Part shown: positions 40,540 to 49,417 of the stretch, piece by piece | Position numbering within the stretch: position 1 is the first letter of the stretch | Layout of the letters: every line of letters starts with the position of its first letter | NCBI RefSeq assembly: GCF_000775915.1 | Contig: NZ_BBLT01000006.1 | Span: forward strand, 248,001 to 312,000 | Reading direction: 5' to 3' | Source: Sporocytophaga myxococcoides | GTDB taxonomy: Bacteria > Bacteroidota > Bacteroidia > Cytophagales > Cytophagaceae | Length of the DNA: 64,000 nt | The notes under the pieces: generated by a model | Told to the model about the DNA's origin: nothing | Seen by the model: only the letters and a program-made list of their open reading frames with translations | Database searches by the model: none | Program-made: the position numbers and the translations under genes

Positions 40540-41208
40540 ATGAAGTTCAACAATAATCAATCCTTTGTAACATCCTGGAGTGGAGGGAAAGATAGTTGCT
40601 TTGCCCTTATGGAAGCGGTAAAATTAAACGGGAAGCCAAAGGTTCTTATGAATATGATGAACGAGAATGGTTTGGTATCAAGATCTCATGCTATTCCGGA
40701 AAAAATTTTACATCAACAGGCTATTGAACTAGGTTTGCCAATGATCACTGTGCCATCTACCTGGAATGATTATGAAAGAAATTTTATAAATACTCTTAGA
40801 CAACTCGTTGAAGAGTATGAAATCAATTCTGCGGTATTTGGAGATATTGACTTCGACTCCAACAGAGCCTGGGAAGAAAAGGTCTGTGAGGCAGCAGGCA
40901 TAACACCTATATTACCATTATGGAAACAGGACAGAAAAGATCTTGTGATAAAAATGCTGGCAGAGGGTCTTCACTGTGTTATTGTTTCATGTAATCAGCA
41001 ATTGGGAGAAGGCTTTTTGGGTAAAAAACTTGACGATGATTTAATTAATAGGTTAGAAGAGTTGGATGCCGATGTTTGCGGTGAAAATGGAGAATATCAT
41101 ACCCTTGTGGTGAATTGCCCACTATACAGAAATGAACTTAATGTTGAATTTTTGGCTAAAAGAAAACATAATAATTATTGGTTTCTGGAAATGAAGCTAA
41201 AACCATGA
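40540..41208 (+). CDS. Diphthine--ammonia ligase-like ATPase (ATP_bind_4/Dph6 family)
   Basis: About 222 residues from the ATG at 40540; an in-frame ATG at 40513 would add nine residues. The PP-loop SWSGGKDSCFALMEA is followed by MMNENGLVSRSHAIP, GDIDFDSNRAWEEKVC, PILPLWKQDRKDLV, and the C-terminal GENGEYHTLVV motif, all typical of ATP_bind_4. Eukaryotic Dph6 amidates diphthine; the bacterial substrate is unknown because bacteria lack diphthamide. The last 24 codons are duplicated at 41283-41362. Confidence 0.88.
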   Translation: MKFNNNQSFVTSWSGGKDSCFALMEAVKLNGKPKVLMNMMNENGLVSRSHAIPEKILHQQAIELGLPMITVPSTWNDYERNFINTLRQLVEEYEINSAVFGDIDFDSNRAWEEKVCEAAGITPILPLWKQDRKDLVIKMLAEGLHCVIVSCNQQLGEGFLGKKLDDDLINRLEELDADVCGENGEYHTLVVNCPLYRNELNVEFLAKRKHNNYWFLEMKLKP

Positions 41209-41362
41209 ATGCTATCAGAAAATATTTAAATACAACTCTTTTGGAAAGATTCCATCTGGTGCAGACACCAGCCAGGGCGGAGGAAATGAACTTAATATTG
41301 AATTGACAACTAAGAGAAATCATAATAATTATTGGTTCCAGGAAATGAAGCTTAAAGGATGA
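41129..41362 (+). repeat. Direct duplication of the Dph6-like gene 3' end
   Basis: The 80-bp segment 41129-41208, including the stop codon, recurs at 41283-41362 with offset 154 bp, no indels, and about 84% identity by manual count. The second copy still reads ELNIELTTKRNHNNYWFQEM in the matching frame and its stop overlaps the ATG of the next gene in ATGA fashion. Confidence 0.8.
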
Positions 41363-41691
41363 ATACAATCAGAATAAAAACATGCTCACGCTGCAACACA
41401 AATTTCTCATGCAGTACAGAAAACTGCTGGTGTAATGAATTGCCTCCAGTTATGTCCTTGCCAGATGAAGGAGACTGTTATTGTCCTCTTTGCCTGAAGG
41501 CGATAATTAGTGAAAAACTTGGAGTAGACGCAGTATCTGAAAATAAAGGAAAAACTGAGCCTTTAATAGAGCAGGAAGACTATTATTATAACGAACATGG
41601 GAACTGGGTATTTACAGCCAAGTATCTTTTAAAAAGAGGCTATTGTTGTAAAAACGGTTGCAAACATTGTCCGTATGGGTTTAGAAAGTAA
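41359..41691 (+). CDS. Cysteine-rich CWC plus DUF5522 fusion protein
   Basis: 110 residues. The N-terminal half is a cysteine-rich CWC-type zinc-binding domain (CSRCNTNFSC, NCWCNELPP, CYCPLCLKAI). The C-terminal half is DUF5522 (YYYNEHGNWVFTAKYLLKRG then YCCKNGCKHCPYGFRK). Twelve cysteines suggest two metal sites. The ATG overlaps the stop codon of the duplicated Dph6-like tail, which suggests ancestral translational coupling with the upstream gene. Confidence 0.85.
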   Translation: MNTIRIKTCSRCNTNFSCSTENCWCNELPPVMSLPDEGDCYCPLCLKAIISEKLGVDAVSENKGKTEPLIEQEDYYYNEHGNWVFTAKYLLKRGYCCKNGCKHCPYGFRK

Positions 41692-41776
41692 AGTGTAATA
41701 TTTTTAAAAAATAATAACCTCAGAAAAATGAATAATAACAAGCTTGGTTTCAATTTAAAATAAAATATTTCAGTCA

Positions 41777-42187
41777 ATGCCCTATTTTTACTTTATCTTT
41801 TTAGTATTTCATTTTTTGTTCTTTGTTAACCTTGAAAGCTATTCCCAATCTTTTTATAAATATGAATTCCGAATATTTAAAGAAGGCAAACTCATTACTG
41901 ATAAATCCAGAAACGTTCGGGTAGAGGCAGGTAAGTATAATTTGTATACTCAAAAGTATATCAGGCTCCCGGACACTTGTACCGATCCTGGGAAATACTG
42001 CTTTACCGGTCTCTTCGATTGCTTGGAAGAATCTAATGAAAAACTACTTTTAAAAATATTCACCAAGAATGATTCAATGATCATATATACCAGTGTATCA
42101 TTAGACTCACTGGTTTATATGCCAGGTGAATATTTTTTTGATCAAAGCAATGCAGGTTATTTTAATATAGTAGGGAGTAAGCATTGA
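41777..42187 (+). CDS. Secreted hypothetical protein (N-terminal half of possible split gene)
   Basis: 136 residues. Signal peptide about 1-23 (LESYSQ). The mature part has no recognised domain, and ends at a TGA at 42185. The next open frame starts essentially at this point in a different frame and continues for about 275 codons, so this may be the first half of a frameshifted longer gene. Alternatively it is an independent small secreted protein followed by an operon partner. Confidence 0.55.
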   Translation: MPYFYFIFLVFHFLFFVNLESYSQSFYKYEFRIFKEGKLITDKSRNVRVEAGKYNLYTQKYIRLPDTCTDPGKYCFTGLFDCLEESNEKLLLKIFTKNDSMIIYTSVSLDSLVYMPGEYFFDQSNAGYFNIVGSKH

Positions 42188-42998
42188 ATTAGTAAGTGAT
42201 CTTGTCAGATTAAAACGCAAAAGGTCCCATCAATGGAGCAATAAAAAGCCATCTTTTTTTACGAGTCTTCAACACGCATTGGATGAATATGAGGATCTTA
42301 AGATTGATCCGCTTGATTCTTCGATTTTTGTTACAAAAAAATATAACTCCTTATTATCTACAAAAGATCTGGGAGCTCATTGGAAGAAAATTGAACCAAG
42401 GTTTAATGATAAAATCCGAAATGTATGTTTCACAGATGATGGCAACAAATATCTGATTATAAAAAGAGGAGATCATACCTTTAAATGTGATTTCAATACT
42501 TATTTTAAAGGTGAGATTTTAATGGATTCCATTGAAGACAAGGGATGGTATCATTTTGAATGTCCGGAGAGTAATGCAAGACATCAATTTGCTTTTAAAC
42601 TGAATAATAATTTTTTTGATGATAATTATTCAAAAGATGATTGCGATAGTTGTCCTGTAACTTATAGAGACCTAGGGAACCCAGTCTTTCAAATGAAACG
42701 TAATGTTAAGTTTTGGAATACAGCTGCTCATAAAATGGAATATGTAAACTCTGAGTATCCCATGCTTTATGAATTCAATCATAAAAAGGTTTTGCTATTA
42801 AACCATTGTTTCCTGTACTCTGAAGATGGTAAACGCTGGAAATATTATCCATTCCGTGATTTTGATGAATACAGACCATTTGAATATGACAGGTGGCTTC
42901 ATTCTACAGAAGTATCCTACTTTTGTTGGCTGGAAGGGAAGGGACTACTATTCAGATATAAGGATATTGGATTGTTTTTGATAGATGTTTATCATTGA
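42183..42998 (+). CDS. Sialidase-like hypothetical protein, start unclear (possible frameshift)
   Basis: The conservative start is the TTG at 42279 (239 residues), but the frame is open and looks coding back to 42174 (ELVSDLVRLKRKRSHQWSN), with no usual start codon in that extension. The feature shown begins at the ATT that overlaps the preceding TGA. The body has STKDLGAHWKKIEP, EDGKRWKYYPF and similar Asp-box-like pieces of a BNR/sialidase-type propeller. Either a frameshift splits one gene with the preceding ORF or an ATT start is used. Confidence 0.5.
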   Translation: MELVSDLVRLKRKRSHQWSNKKPSFFTSLQHALDEYEDLKIDPLDSSIFVTKKYNSLLSTKDLGAHWKKIEPRFNDKIRNVCFTDDGNKYLIIKRGDHTFKCDFNTYFKGEILMDSIEDKGWYHFECPESNARHQFAFKLNNNFFDDNYSKDDCDSCPVTYRDLGNPVFQMKRNVKFWNTAAHKMEYVNSEYPMLYEFNHKKVLLLNHCFLYSEDGKRWKYYPFRDFDEYRPFEYDRWLHSTEVSYFCWLEGKGLLFRYKDIGLFLIDVYH

Positions 42999-43021
42999 TA
43001 ACCGACTGCACAGACTCCCCG

Positions 43022-43037
43022 CCGGTGCCTGCACCGG
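43022..43037. repeat. GC-rich hairpin of a dispersed repeat family
   Basis: CCGGTGC / GCACCGG perfect stem with a 2-nt loop. Related words occur at 34268, 41248, 43425, 44640 and 44860, most of them as pieces of TTCCGTCCGGTGCAGACACC. Confidence 0.55.
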
Positions 43038-43125
43038 ACGAAGAGGAGAGATTATAGAATGATTATGACTATTGCTACACGGAGAAAACGACTATCTTAA
43101 TTTTTAAATTGTCTACCTTTGAAAC

Positions 43126-43183
43126 TGCAAGTCAATAGACTTGCTCTTATTTGTGGGTTGAAGTCAACAGACTTCCAACCAGA
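43126..43183. repeat. Dispersed repeat copy (TTTGTGGG...GACTTC family)
   Basis: Imperfect copy of a roughly 50-bp repeat with core TTATTTGTGGG then GACTTC and CCAGAG. Other copies are at about 53361-53413 and 59767-59822, with a partial one at about 53088-53122. Confidence 0.6.
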
Positions 43184-43216
43184 GAGCGCTATACTTTTAG
43201 GTCATGAGGACTTTTC

Positions 43217-43456
43217 CTTATGCAATCAACTTAACATTGTTTTGTATACAACAATCGGCTGTTTGGTCATCCTGAGCCCTGCTACGGATCTGATAGTCAA
43301 AAAATAATTTGCTATTTAAACCACCATTCTACCTGATAGCTTAATTTTATTCATTTTGAGAGTTCAGAGAGTTCAGATACTTCACAAGGTCAGCATGACA
43401 AAGTAAAGTTTATTAAGTTGTCAGTTATGATGCAGACACCAGCCGGGGAGAAGATT
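43217..43456. repeat. MITE-like element, copy 1
   Basis: About 240 bp sharing long colinear identity with 44664-44884: ACATTGTTTTGTAT, then GGTCATCCT-AGCCCTGC, GGATCTGATAGTCAAAAAA, TTAAAC-ACCAT and GCTTAATTTTA. Contains an outward palindromic arm of the same family as the array at 49.4-51.1 kb. No coding capacity; the short frame covering it is an artefact of the repeat. Confidence 0.65.
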
Positions 43457-43487
43457 GCAAATTCGCAAGAGCCGAAGTAAATGGATA

Positions 43488-44300
43488 TTACAGCAATCCA
43501 TAAGCTATCGACTTGGAAAGCAGTTCTCCTGTATTTTTTGCATCCATCTTCTTCAGCATCTTCTTCCGGTGGTTATAAACAGTATGCTCACTTATAAATA
43601 GCATGTCGCTGATTTCATTGCTCGATTTTCCATGCCTCATTAAGTTCAGAATCTCAAGTTCTCTTATGGAAAGAATATTTGGCTCAGGATCTGAAAGGTA
43701 ATTTTTTGAAAAAATGGGATGATAAACTCCACCTTCATTCTTCTTTGAGATTCCAAGAGTCATATTTCCGTCATTCTTAAAATCACTGATATCTGTAACC
43801 AGAATTAATGCTATACTAGCTTTTTTACAGTCATCACCATGAATAATTGACAATTGCTGAAGAAAACTACCAAGAGATCCGTCTTTACGAAATGCATTAT
43901 AATTAAAAGTAACGCGCAGGTCTTTGATTTCCTCAAGACTTGTGCAACGATCAAAATGATCGAACATGATAGGGAATATTTGATTATGAATAATTTTAAG
44001 CTGTTCCTCCGGCAAAAGGGATATCGTCATCTGAATACCCTTCTCATAAAATTCCTCCTGTGAATACCCTGTTATACTTTTAACACTTTCACTCATGTAA
44101 ATGTAGCTCAGCGTCGAAAAATCCAAAATACTTACCACCCCATGAAACTCCTTTAACAGTTGAGATAATTGAAGAATATCAATCAGGCCTTTTTCCCTTT
44201 CGCCTGTCAGCCGGTGCTCTGATATATAACCGTTAAATATCTTTACTGCTTCCTTGTGGTGATGTATATAAGACTTAGGGCTTTGTTTGGAATAAGGCAT
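43488..44300 (-). CDS. PAS-domain LuxR-type transcriptional regulator
   Basis: 270 residues. A PAS-like fold at about 50-180 (VSILDFSTLSYIYMSESVKS, GYSQEEFYEKG, FRKDGSLGSFLQQ). C-terminal LuxR/GerE helix-turn-helix (ILSIRELEILNLMRHGKSSN, EISDMLFISEHTVYNHRKKM). Predicted DNA-binding regulator responding to a small-molecule, redox or light signal via PAS. No receiver domain. The gene lies between two copies of a MITE-like repeat. Confidence 0.88.
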   Translation of the reverse strand: MPYSKQSPKSYIHHHKEAVKIFNGYISEHRLTGEREKGLIDILQLSQLLKEFHGVVSILDFSTLSYIYMSESVKSITGYSQEEFYEKGIQMTISLLPEEQLKIIHNQIFPIMFDHFDRCTSLEEIKDLRVTFNYNAFRKDGSLGSFLQQLSIIHGDDCKKASIALILVTDISDFKNDGNMTLGISKKNEGGVYHPIFSKNYLSDPEPNILSIRELEILNLMRHGKSSNEISDMLFISEHTVYNHRKKMLKKMDAKNTGELLSKSIAYGLL

Positions 44301-44638
44301 AAATATTCGAACTGTTTTTCTTAATCTATCCTAAGATAGTTCATTTTACGTAACTCTCTATATTTTTACTAGTTTCAGGAAAAGCTTTTTAACAGAAAAA
44401 CAAGTGCTTACGTCGGAAGCATAAAAAAGCTTCCTTTCCAGAGCAGCCTTTTAATATAATATAGGTTTTTAATATATAGCAGGGAGTATACCATATAAAG
44501 AAACGTAACATAAATGCTATTGAGTCCAAATACAATCCAGATCTCCAATCTGGTGCATATTGAGTCGTTCCGGATTCAGATTTGCTCGGGATTGGGATCA
44601 ATCAGAAAAGCTGGGGATTGATCTAGTTGTTTCAAGAT

Positions 44639-44884
44639 CCCCCTCCCCGGAGATATCTGCACCATAGCAGTCAACATAACATTGTTTTGTATTCAACAAT
44701 CGGGCTGTTTGGTCATCCTCAGCCCTGCGAAGGATCTGATAGTCAAAAAAAGTTATTTAAACTACCATTTTACCAGAAAGCTTAATTTTAGTCATTTTGA
44801 AATCTCAGATTCTTCGCAGGGCTGAGAGTGACAAGGAAAGATTTTGTTAAGTTGAAAGCTATGGTGTTTGCACCGGACGGAACC
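44639..44884. repeat. MITE-like element, copy 2, with terminal inverted repeats
   Basis: About 245 bp. Left end CTGCACCATAGC-GTCAACATAACA and right end TGTTAAGTTGAAAGCTATGG form imperfect terminal inverted repeats, both flanked by the CCGG-type GC-rich word. Inside, GGTCATCCTCAGCCCTGCG and TTCGCAGGGCTGAG-GTGACA face each other as a second palindrome. Copy 1 is at 43217-43456. The wider stretch 44301-45006 has no supported gene. Confidence 0.65.
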
Positions 44885-45006
44885 TTTTCTTAACTGCTTA
44901 ACCTACAGAGTGACCAGTCAAGGACAGGCCATGGAACGGATAGGGAGATTTCCAATGCTCGCTATTACTTTGTTGTCTTTGGGCTTTTTAATTGGTATAT
45001 TTAGTT

Positions 45007-46059
45007 GTGAAAAAAACATTTGTCTTTTTGCTTCATTTAGGCTTCTGGGCTTGCTATTTCCTGCTTGTATTTATCGCTTTAGGTTTATACTACAGAAGCA
45101 ACCATGATATATCCCGTGTGATGAATGCTTTAAACACCATTTTGCTATTTGCATTTATTCCTTCCGTCGGATCCTTTTATTCTTATTATTTTCTTTTGTT
45201 TGCAAGATATCTTCAAAAGAAGAAGATATTTCAATCCATATTCATAGGAATACTTATTTCATTGGTAGTAGCCATCTTGGCATATATTTTACTGCGCTTT
45301 TTTATAGAATCGGGCCGCATCATTGATATGGATGAGGGAGGTAAAAATGGCAGATCTACTGCACCTCAGACAATATTGGTGATGACCATTATCGGCTTGT
45401 TGAGCGGAGGAGTTGCACTCGTCATGAAAGGATTCATCACCTGGTATAATGAAATAAAGCTCAAGGAAATTTTGAGGGAAAAGAACCACGAAATGGAGAT
45501 GATGCTGATAAAAAAGCAATTTGATCCTCATCTCTTGTTTAATACCATTAACAATATTGACTCATTAATTTTAAGAGATGCCGTTTTGGCTTCTGATTAT
45601 CTAAATAAGCTATCGGATATCATTCGATTCGTACTTTACGAAACACGGGCAAATGAGATCCTGCTTTTGAAGGAAATAGAATATCTGGAAAAATATATCG
45701 CTCTGCAAAAGATAAGGACTGCCAATGAGACCTATGTTTTTTTTTCGGTAACAGGTACTATTGGTGATAAATTAATAGCCCCCATGATCTTTATTCCATT
45801 CATTGAGAATGCCTTTAAGCATACTACCAATAAGAAAATGGAAAATGCCATTACGATTAAGATTAATATTGATGATGAATCTATTCGTCTCACCTGCGAA
45901 AATAAATATGATTCAAAAACGGTTCCGCAAACATCAGGTGGATTGGGTAATGAACTTATTAAAAAAAGACTAAGTCTTATATATCCGGATAGGCATACGT
46001 TAGAGGTTAATAATGACAACGAGTTGTACCGAGTAAACCTGATTATTAAAAATGGATAA
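45007..46059 (+). CDS. LytS-type membrane sensor histidine kinase
   Basis: About 350 residues from the GTG at 45007, whose KKTFVFLLHLG signal-anchor start is preferred over an in-frame TTG at 44992. Four membrane helices in residues 5-155 (last around TILVMTIIGLLSGGVALVM). The His_kinase domain has H175 in KKQFDPHLLFNTINNI and an ATP-binding region at about 250-320 (PFIENAFKHTTN, GGLGNELIKKRL). The motif has Asp instead of the common Asn before PH. Cognate regulator overlaps its 3' end. Confidence 0.92.
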   Translation: MKKTFVFLLHLGFWACYFLLVFIALGLYYRSNHDISRVMNALNTILLFAFIPSVGSFYSYYFLLFARYLQKKKIFQSIFIGILISLVVAILAYILLRFFIESGRIIDMDEGGKNGRSTAPQTILVMTIIGLLSGGVALVMKGFITWYNEIKLKEILREKNHEMEMMLIKKQFDPHLLFNTINNIDSLILRDAVLASDYLNKLSDIIRFVLYETRANEILLLKEIEYLEKYIALQKIRTANETYVFFSVTGTIGDKLIAPMIFIPFIENAFKHTTNKKMENAITIKINIDDESIRLTCENKYDSKTVPQTSGGLGNELIKKRLSLIYPDRHTLEVNNDNELYRVNLIIKNG

Positions 46060-46747
46060 GTATACCTGTGTAATAATTGAAGATGAGCCCCTGGCTCTGG
46101 AGAAGGTGAAAAGCTTTGTAGAAAAAGTACCTTTTCTGCAGCTGAGTGCCACCTTTGACAATGCGCTGACGGGACTGGCCTATCTGAACAACAACAAGAC
46201 AGATGTATTATTTCTTGATATTAATATGGACGAGCTTTCCGGGATAGAGCTCCTCGAAAGTACAAAAATCAACAGCCAGGTTATTATTACAACCGCTTAC
46301 CAGGAATATGCTTTGAAAGGATACGAACTGAAAATAACCGACTATCTTTTAAAGCCATTTACTTTTAATCGCTTTTTACAGGCGGTGAACAAAGCTCAGG
46401 AGAACCTGACTCTTCGTAGCTCAGAACCTCCTCTTGAATTCATTTTTGTGAAAACCGAAAATCGTCTGGAGAAGATTATGCTGAATGAAATCGTATATAT
46501 TGAAGGGATGAGAGACTATCGGAGAATTCATACGCTCAACAAGAAAATTATGACTCTTCAAAACTTCAGTGAATTCGAAAAGCTGATTCCTTCAAGCCTG
46601 ATTTGTAGGGTGCATAAATCATATATGGTGGCCCTCAATAAAATAGAGTCTATAGAACGTGGTCGGATTAAAATTGCTGACCAACTGATACCCATCTCTG
46701 ACACCTATAAGGAAGCTTTTTATCAGCACATCCAAACCGGAGCTTAA
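46052..46747 (+). CDS. LytTR-family response regulator
   Basis: 231 residues. Receiver with acidic E10-D11, phospho-acceptor D56 in VLFLDINMDELSG, TTAYQEYALKGYEL and DYLLKPF; LytTR domain from about 130 (NEIVYIEGMRDYRRIHTL, LICRVHKSYMVALNKIESIE). The ATG overlaps the kinase gene by 8 bp, a translationally coupled pair. Probably controls the beta-barrel gene and other genes downstream, which is inference. Confidence 0.95.
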   Translation: MDKYTCVIIEDEPLALEKVKSFVEKVPFLQLSATFDNALTGLAYLNNNKTDVLFLDINMDELSGIELLESTKINSQVIITTAYQEYALKGYELKITDYLLKPFTFNRFLQAVNKAQENLTLRSSEPPLEFIFVKTENRLEKIMLNEIVYIEGMRDYRRIHTLNKKIMTLQNFSEFEKLIPSSLICRVHKSYMVALNKIESIERGRIKIADQLIPISDTYKEAFYQHIQTGA

Positions 46748-46866
46748 TCTGGCTATTTATTTCACAGAACAAAAACGGCAACATGCAGACATCCTTCCAG
46801 CTTTTGCATAATTAAATTTCTGGGCCAGAACCATTTCTATTTCTTTGTTAAAAAAATCAGGGAAAT

Positions 46867-47562
46867 ATGAATAAAAATGTAACAAAGGGAATTGTACTAG
46901 GTCTGATTTTCTTATCCGGAAATTTATTTAGTCAGACAACTGAAGTAACACCTGAAAAAGCCCCGGAGGCAACCAAGAGCCCCCAAACTTCTTTCCACTT
47001 TATATTAAATGCCGTAGGTTCAAACTTCAACTATGGTAAGTCAAACAGAGCTATGGCAGATTACAGGAAATCTGTTTCAGGTGTACAGGTAGGTGGGTCA
47101 TTTCAGGCAGGTATCACTCCACGCTTGTCGTTTGTGTCGGAAGTTTACTTTGTAATAAAAGGCGGCAAACTGAAATCCAATAATCCTTTGACCACCGAGG
47201 AACAAACCACGAGATTATACACCATTGAATCACCGGTACTGGCGCGAATTCACCTTGGAAAATTCCATGTGAATGCAGGCCCTTCCATTGCCTACAATCT
47301 TGCGGGAAGACTAAAAAGAGATGAGTCTGTCGAAAAACTATCTTTTAGCAATTCAAATGGAGGATTTAAACGCCTGGATGCAGTAGTTCAGGTAGGTGTA
47401 GGATATACATTTCGTATAAAACAAAAGCAGTATGTCGTGGATGTGAGATATTCTTATGGATTAACAAATATCTCCTACGACAAAGAGATATATAACAGAT
47501 ACCTCACCCTTAGTCTGTATGGTTTAAAACCGTGGAAAAGAAACCCGCTCGGAAGAAATTAA
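46867..47562 (+). CDS. Outer-membrane beta-barrel protein (PorT-like)
   Basis: 231 residues. Signal peptide about 1-22 (SGNLFSQ), a short proline-rich linker, then a barrel of alternating strands (FHFILNAVGSNFNYGKS, GVQVGGSFQAGITPRLSFVS, LDAVVQVGVGYTFRIKQKQY), resembling the PorT/OMP_b-brl_2 group. The C-terminus is basic (KPWKRNPLGRN). Follows the LytS/LytTR pair by 119 bp and may be its target. Confidence 0.8.
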   Translation: MNKNVTKGIVLGLIFLSGNLFSQTTEVTPEKAPEATKSPQTSFHFILNAVGSNFNYGKSNRAMADYRKSVSGVQVGGSFQAGITPRLSFVSEVYFVIKGGKLKSNNPLTTEEQTTRLYTIESPVLARIHLGKFHVNAGPSIAYNLAGRLKRDESVEKLSFSNSNGGFKRLDAVVQVGVGYTFRIKQKQYVVDVRYSYGLTNISYDKEIYNRYLTLSLYGLKPWKRNPLGRN

Positions 47563-47644
47563 AAAGTCTCTGCTTCTTACAGCCGTAAAGGTTTTATCAA
47601 CCATAACGCATTAAGGAATTCAATAAATCTTAAAAACCAAAAAA

Positions 47645-48367
47645 ATGAATGCAAATTTAAATGCCGCAGGAGTCATGATTAGCCAGACAGTGCCAGCCCC
47701 GGTAAGTTCGCACCGAAAGTCTTCACTTACTGCAGGTATACTTTACCTGCTCACTTTTGTTTCGATTCCGACGTTTGCTCTTTATGATCAGATTCATGCT
47801 CCGAACTATATACTTAGTTCTGGTTCTGGCACTGCTGTGATTATCGGAAACATCCTTGAGCTAATTGTAGGGCTCACATGTATCGGCTCTGCCGTTGCAC
47901 TTTACCCTGTGCTCAGAAAGCAAAATGAAGGAATGGCACTGGGCCTGGTAAGCTTGCGGATACTGGAAGCGGCGACCATCTTCGTTGGAGTAATGTTCCT
48001 TCTGACAGTGGTCAAGTTGCACCAAACGTCAGCAGGAACTGAAGCATTGGTCAACAGCAACACACTGGTTATTATGTATGACCGTATCTTTCTTATCGGG
48101 CAGAGTCTCATGCCAGCCATAAACGACATATTGCTTGGCATCTTACTATATCAGTCGAGGTTGGTACCGCGCAGCCTTTCGCTTATCGGAATAATCGGGG
48201 GACCTGTACTTTTAGCAGGTGACTTCCTTATATTGTTTGATTTTATCGAACAGCGTGCCCCTTTGATTGCGCTCACTGCTGTTCCTGTTGCAGTATTTGA
48301 GTTCTCACTGGGGGTGTATCTCATTGTAAAGGGCTTTAAGCCCACGCCCGGTACTCTAAACAAATAA
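47645..48367 (+). CDS. DUF4386 membrane protein
   Basis: 240 residues. Six to seven membrane helices. The family signatures are the N-terminal SLTAGILYLLTFVSIPT, GNILELIVGLTCIGSAVALYPVL, GLVSLRILEAATIFVGV and NDILLGILLYQSRLVPRSLSLIG. Function unknown. The gene's GC content appears higher than that of its neighbours, which may indicate transfer. Placed between the barrel gene and the oxidoreductase gene, same strand. Confidence 0.9.
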   Translation: MNANLNAAGVMISQTVPAPVSSHRKSSLTAGILYLLTFVSIPTFALYDQIHAPNYILSSGSGTAVIIGNILELIVGLTCIGSAVALYPVLRKQNEGMALGLVSLRILEAATIFVGVMFLLTVVKLHQTSAGTEALVNSNTLVIMYDRIFLIGQSLMPAINDILLGILLYQSRLVPRSLSLIGIIGGPVLLAGDFLILFDFIEQRAPLIALTAVPVAVFEFSLGVYLIVKGFKPTPGTLNK

Positions 48368-48485
48368 TAGAAACTCTCCTGTATGACTTATGGGGAGGCA
48401 ACATTCGGATTAGAAGCGTGTATATATTTGCTCTATGCGCTTCTATCCTTCAAAATATTGATAAAAAACTAATAAGACTTTAACA

Positions 48486-49403
48486 ATGAAAGCAGTTGTT
48501 TATGAAAAATACGGGTCGCCTGATGTTCTCGAGTTAAAAGACATTAACAAACCTATTCCTAAAAGAAATGAAGTATTAATAAGAGTTTATACTACCTCCG
48601 TATCGGCAGGCGATTGGCGCTTACGAAAGGCAGATCCGTTTCTTGCAAGATTATTTAATGGATTGTTCAAACCCAGAAGAGTGAAAGTGCTCGGGTTTGA
48701 ATTGGCAGGCGTTGTGGAGGAGGTCGGGGAAAAAGTTCAGTCGCTTAAGCGAGGCGATGCTGTTTTTGCATCGTGTGGCTTGAGATTTGGTGGCTATGCA
48801 GAGTATGCATGCCTTCCGGCCAATGAATTGATTTCATTAATGCCTTCGAATATGACATTTGAAGAGGCTGCTACGGTTCCAGTTGGCGGACTTACTGCAT
48901 TGCGTTTCTTGCGACAGAACAATGTCAAGGCCAATGATAAGGTGCTGATATATGGCGCATCCGGAAGTGTGGGAACTTTTGCTGTGCAGATTGCAAAATC
49001 ATTTAATGCTGAGGTTACTGCAGTGTGCAGTACCGCAAACACCCGTCTGGTTTCACAGCTTGGTGCACATCACATTATTGATTATACCCAAACTGATTTT
49101 TTAAAAGCAGAAACTCGTTTCGATTTTGTATTTGATGCAGTAGGAAAAACCTCAAAATCTGCATGTAGACATTTATTAAAACCGGGAGGTAAGTTTATTA
49201 CTGTCAAGGGTTCTCCGAAATCAAGGCCTGATGATCTCTCGACCTTAAAAGAAATGATTGAAGCCGGAAATCTTATCACGGTAATTGACAGAAGATATAC
49301 ACTCGAGCAAATAAGAGAAGCACATGCTTATGTTGAATCATTCCGTAAAAAAGGAAATGTTGTTATCAATATAATACCGGGTCAGGAGCAGCAGCAGCTC
49401 TGA
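48486..49403 (+). CDS. Zinc-independent NAD(P)-dependent quinone oxidoreductase-like MDR protein
   Basis: 305 residues. Medium-chain dehydrogenase/reductase: N-terminal MKAVVYEKYGSPDVLELKDI, the ELAGVVEEVGEKV loop, the Rossmann NAD(P) motif VLIYGASGSVGTFAVQIAKS, and the C-terminal catalytic-domain closure. No structural-zinc cysteine cluster is seen, consistent with quinone-oxidoreductase/enoyl-reductase-like members. Substrate unknown. Its 3' end is next to the first palindromic repeat array. Confidence 0.9.
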   Translation: MKAVVYEKYGSPDVLELKDINKPIPKRNEVLIRVYTTSVSAGDWRLRKADPFLARLFNGLFKPRRVKVLGFELAGVVEEVGEKVQSLKRGDAVFASCGLRFGGYAEYACLPANELISLMPSNMTFEEAATVPVGGLTALRFLRQNNVKANDKVLIYGASGSVGTFAVQIAKSFNAEVTAVCSTANTRLVSQLGAHHIIDYTQTDFLKAETRFDFVFDAVGKTSKSACRHLLKPGGKFITVKGSPKSRPDDLSTLKEMIEAGNLITVIDRRYTLEQIREAHAYVESFRKKGNVVINIIPGQEQQQL

Positions 49404-49417
49404 CAACAAAGCAACTT

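Noticed and set aside
43119-43307. Plus-strand 62-codon frame
   Set aside because: Entirely within dispersed repeats; the VILSPA-DLIV peptide is the translated palindromic repeat.
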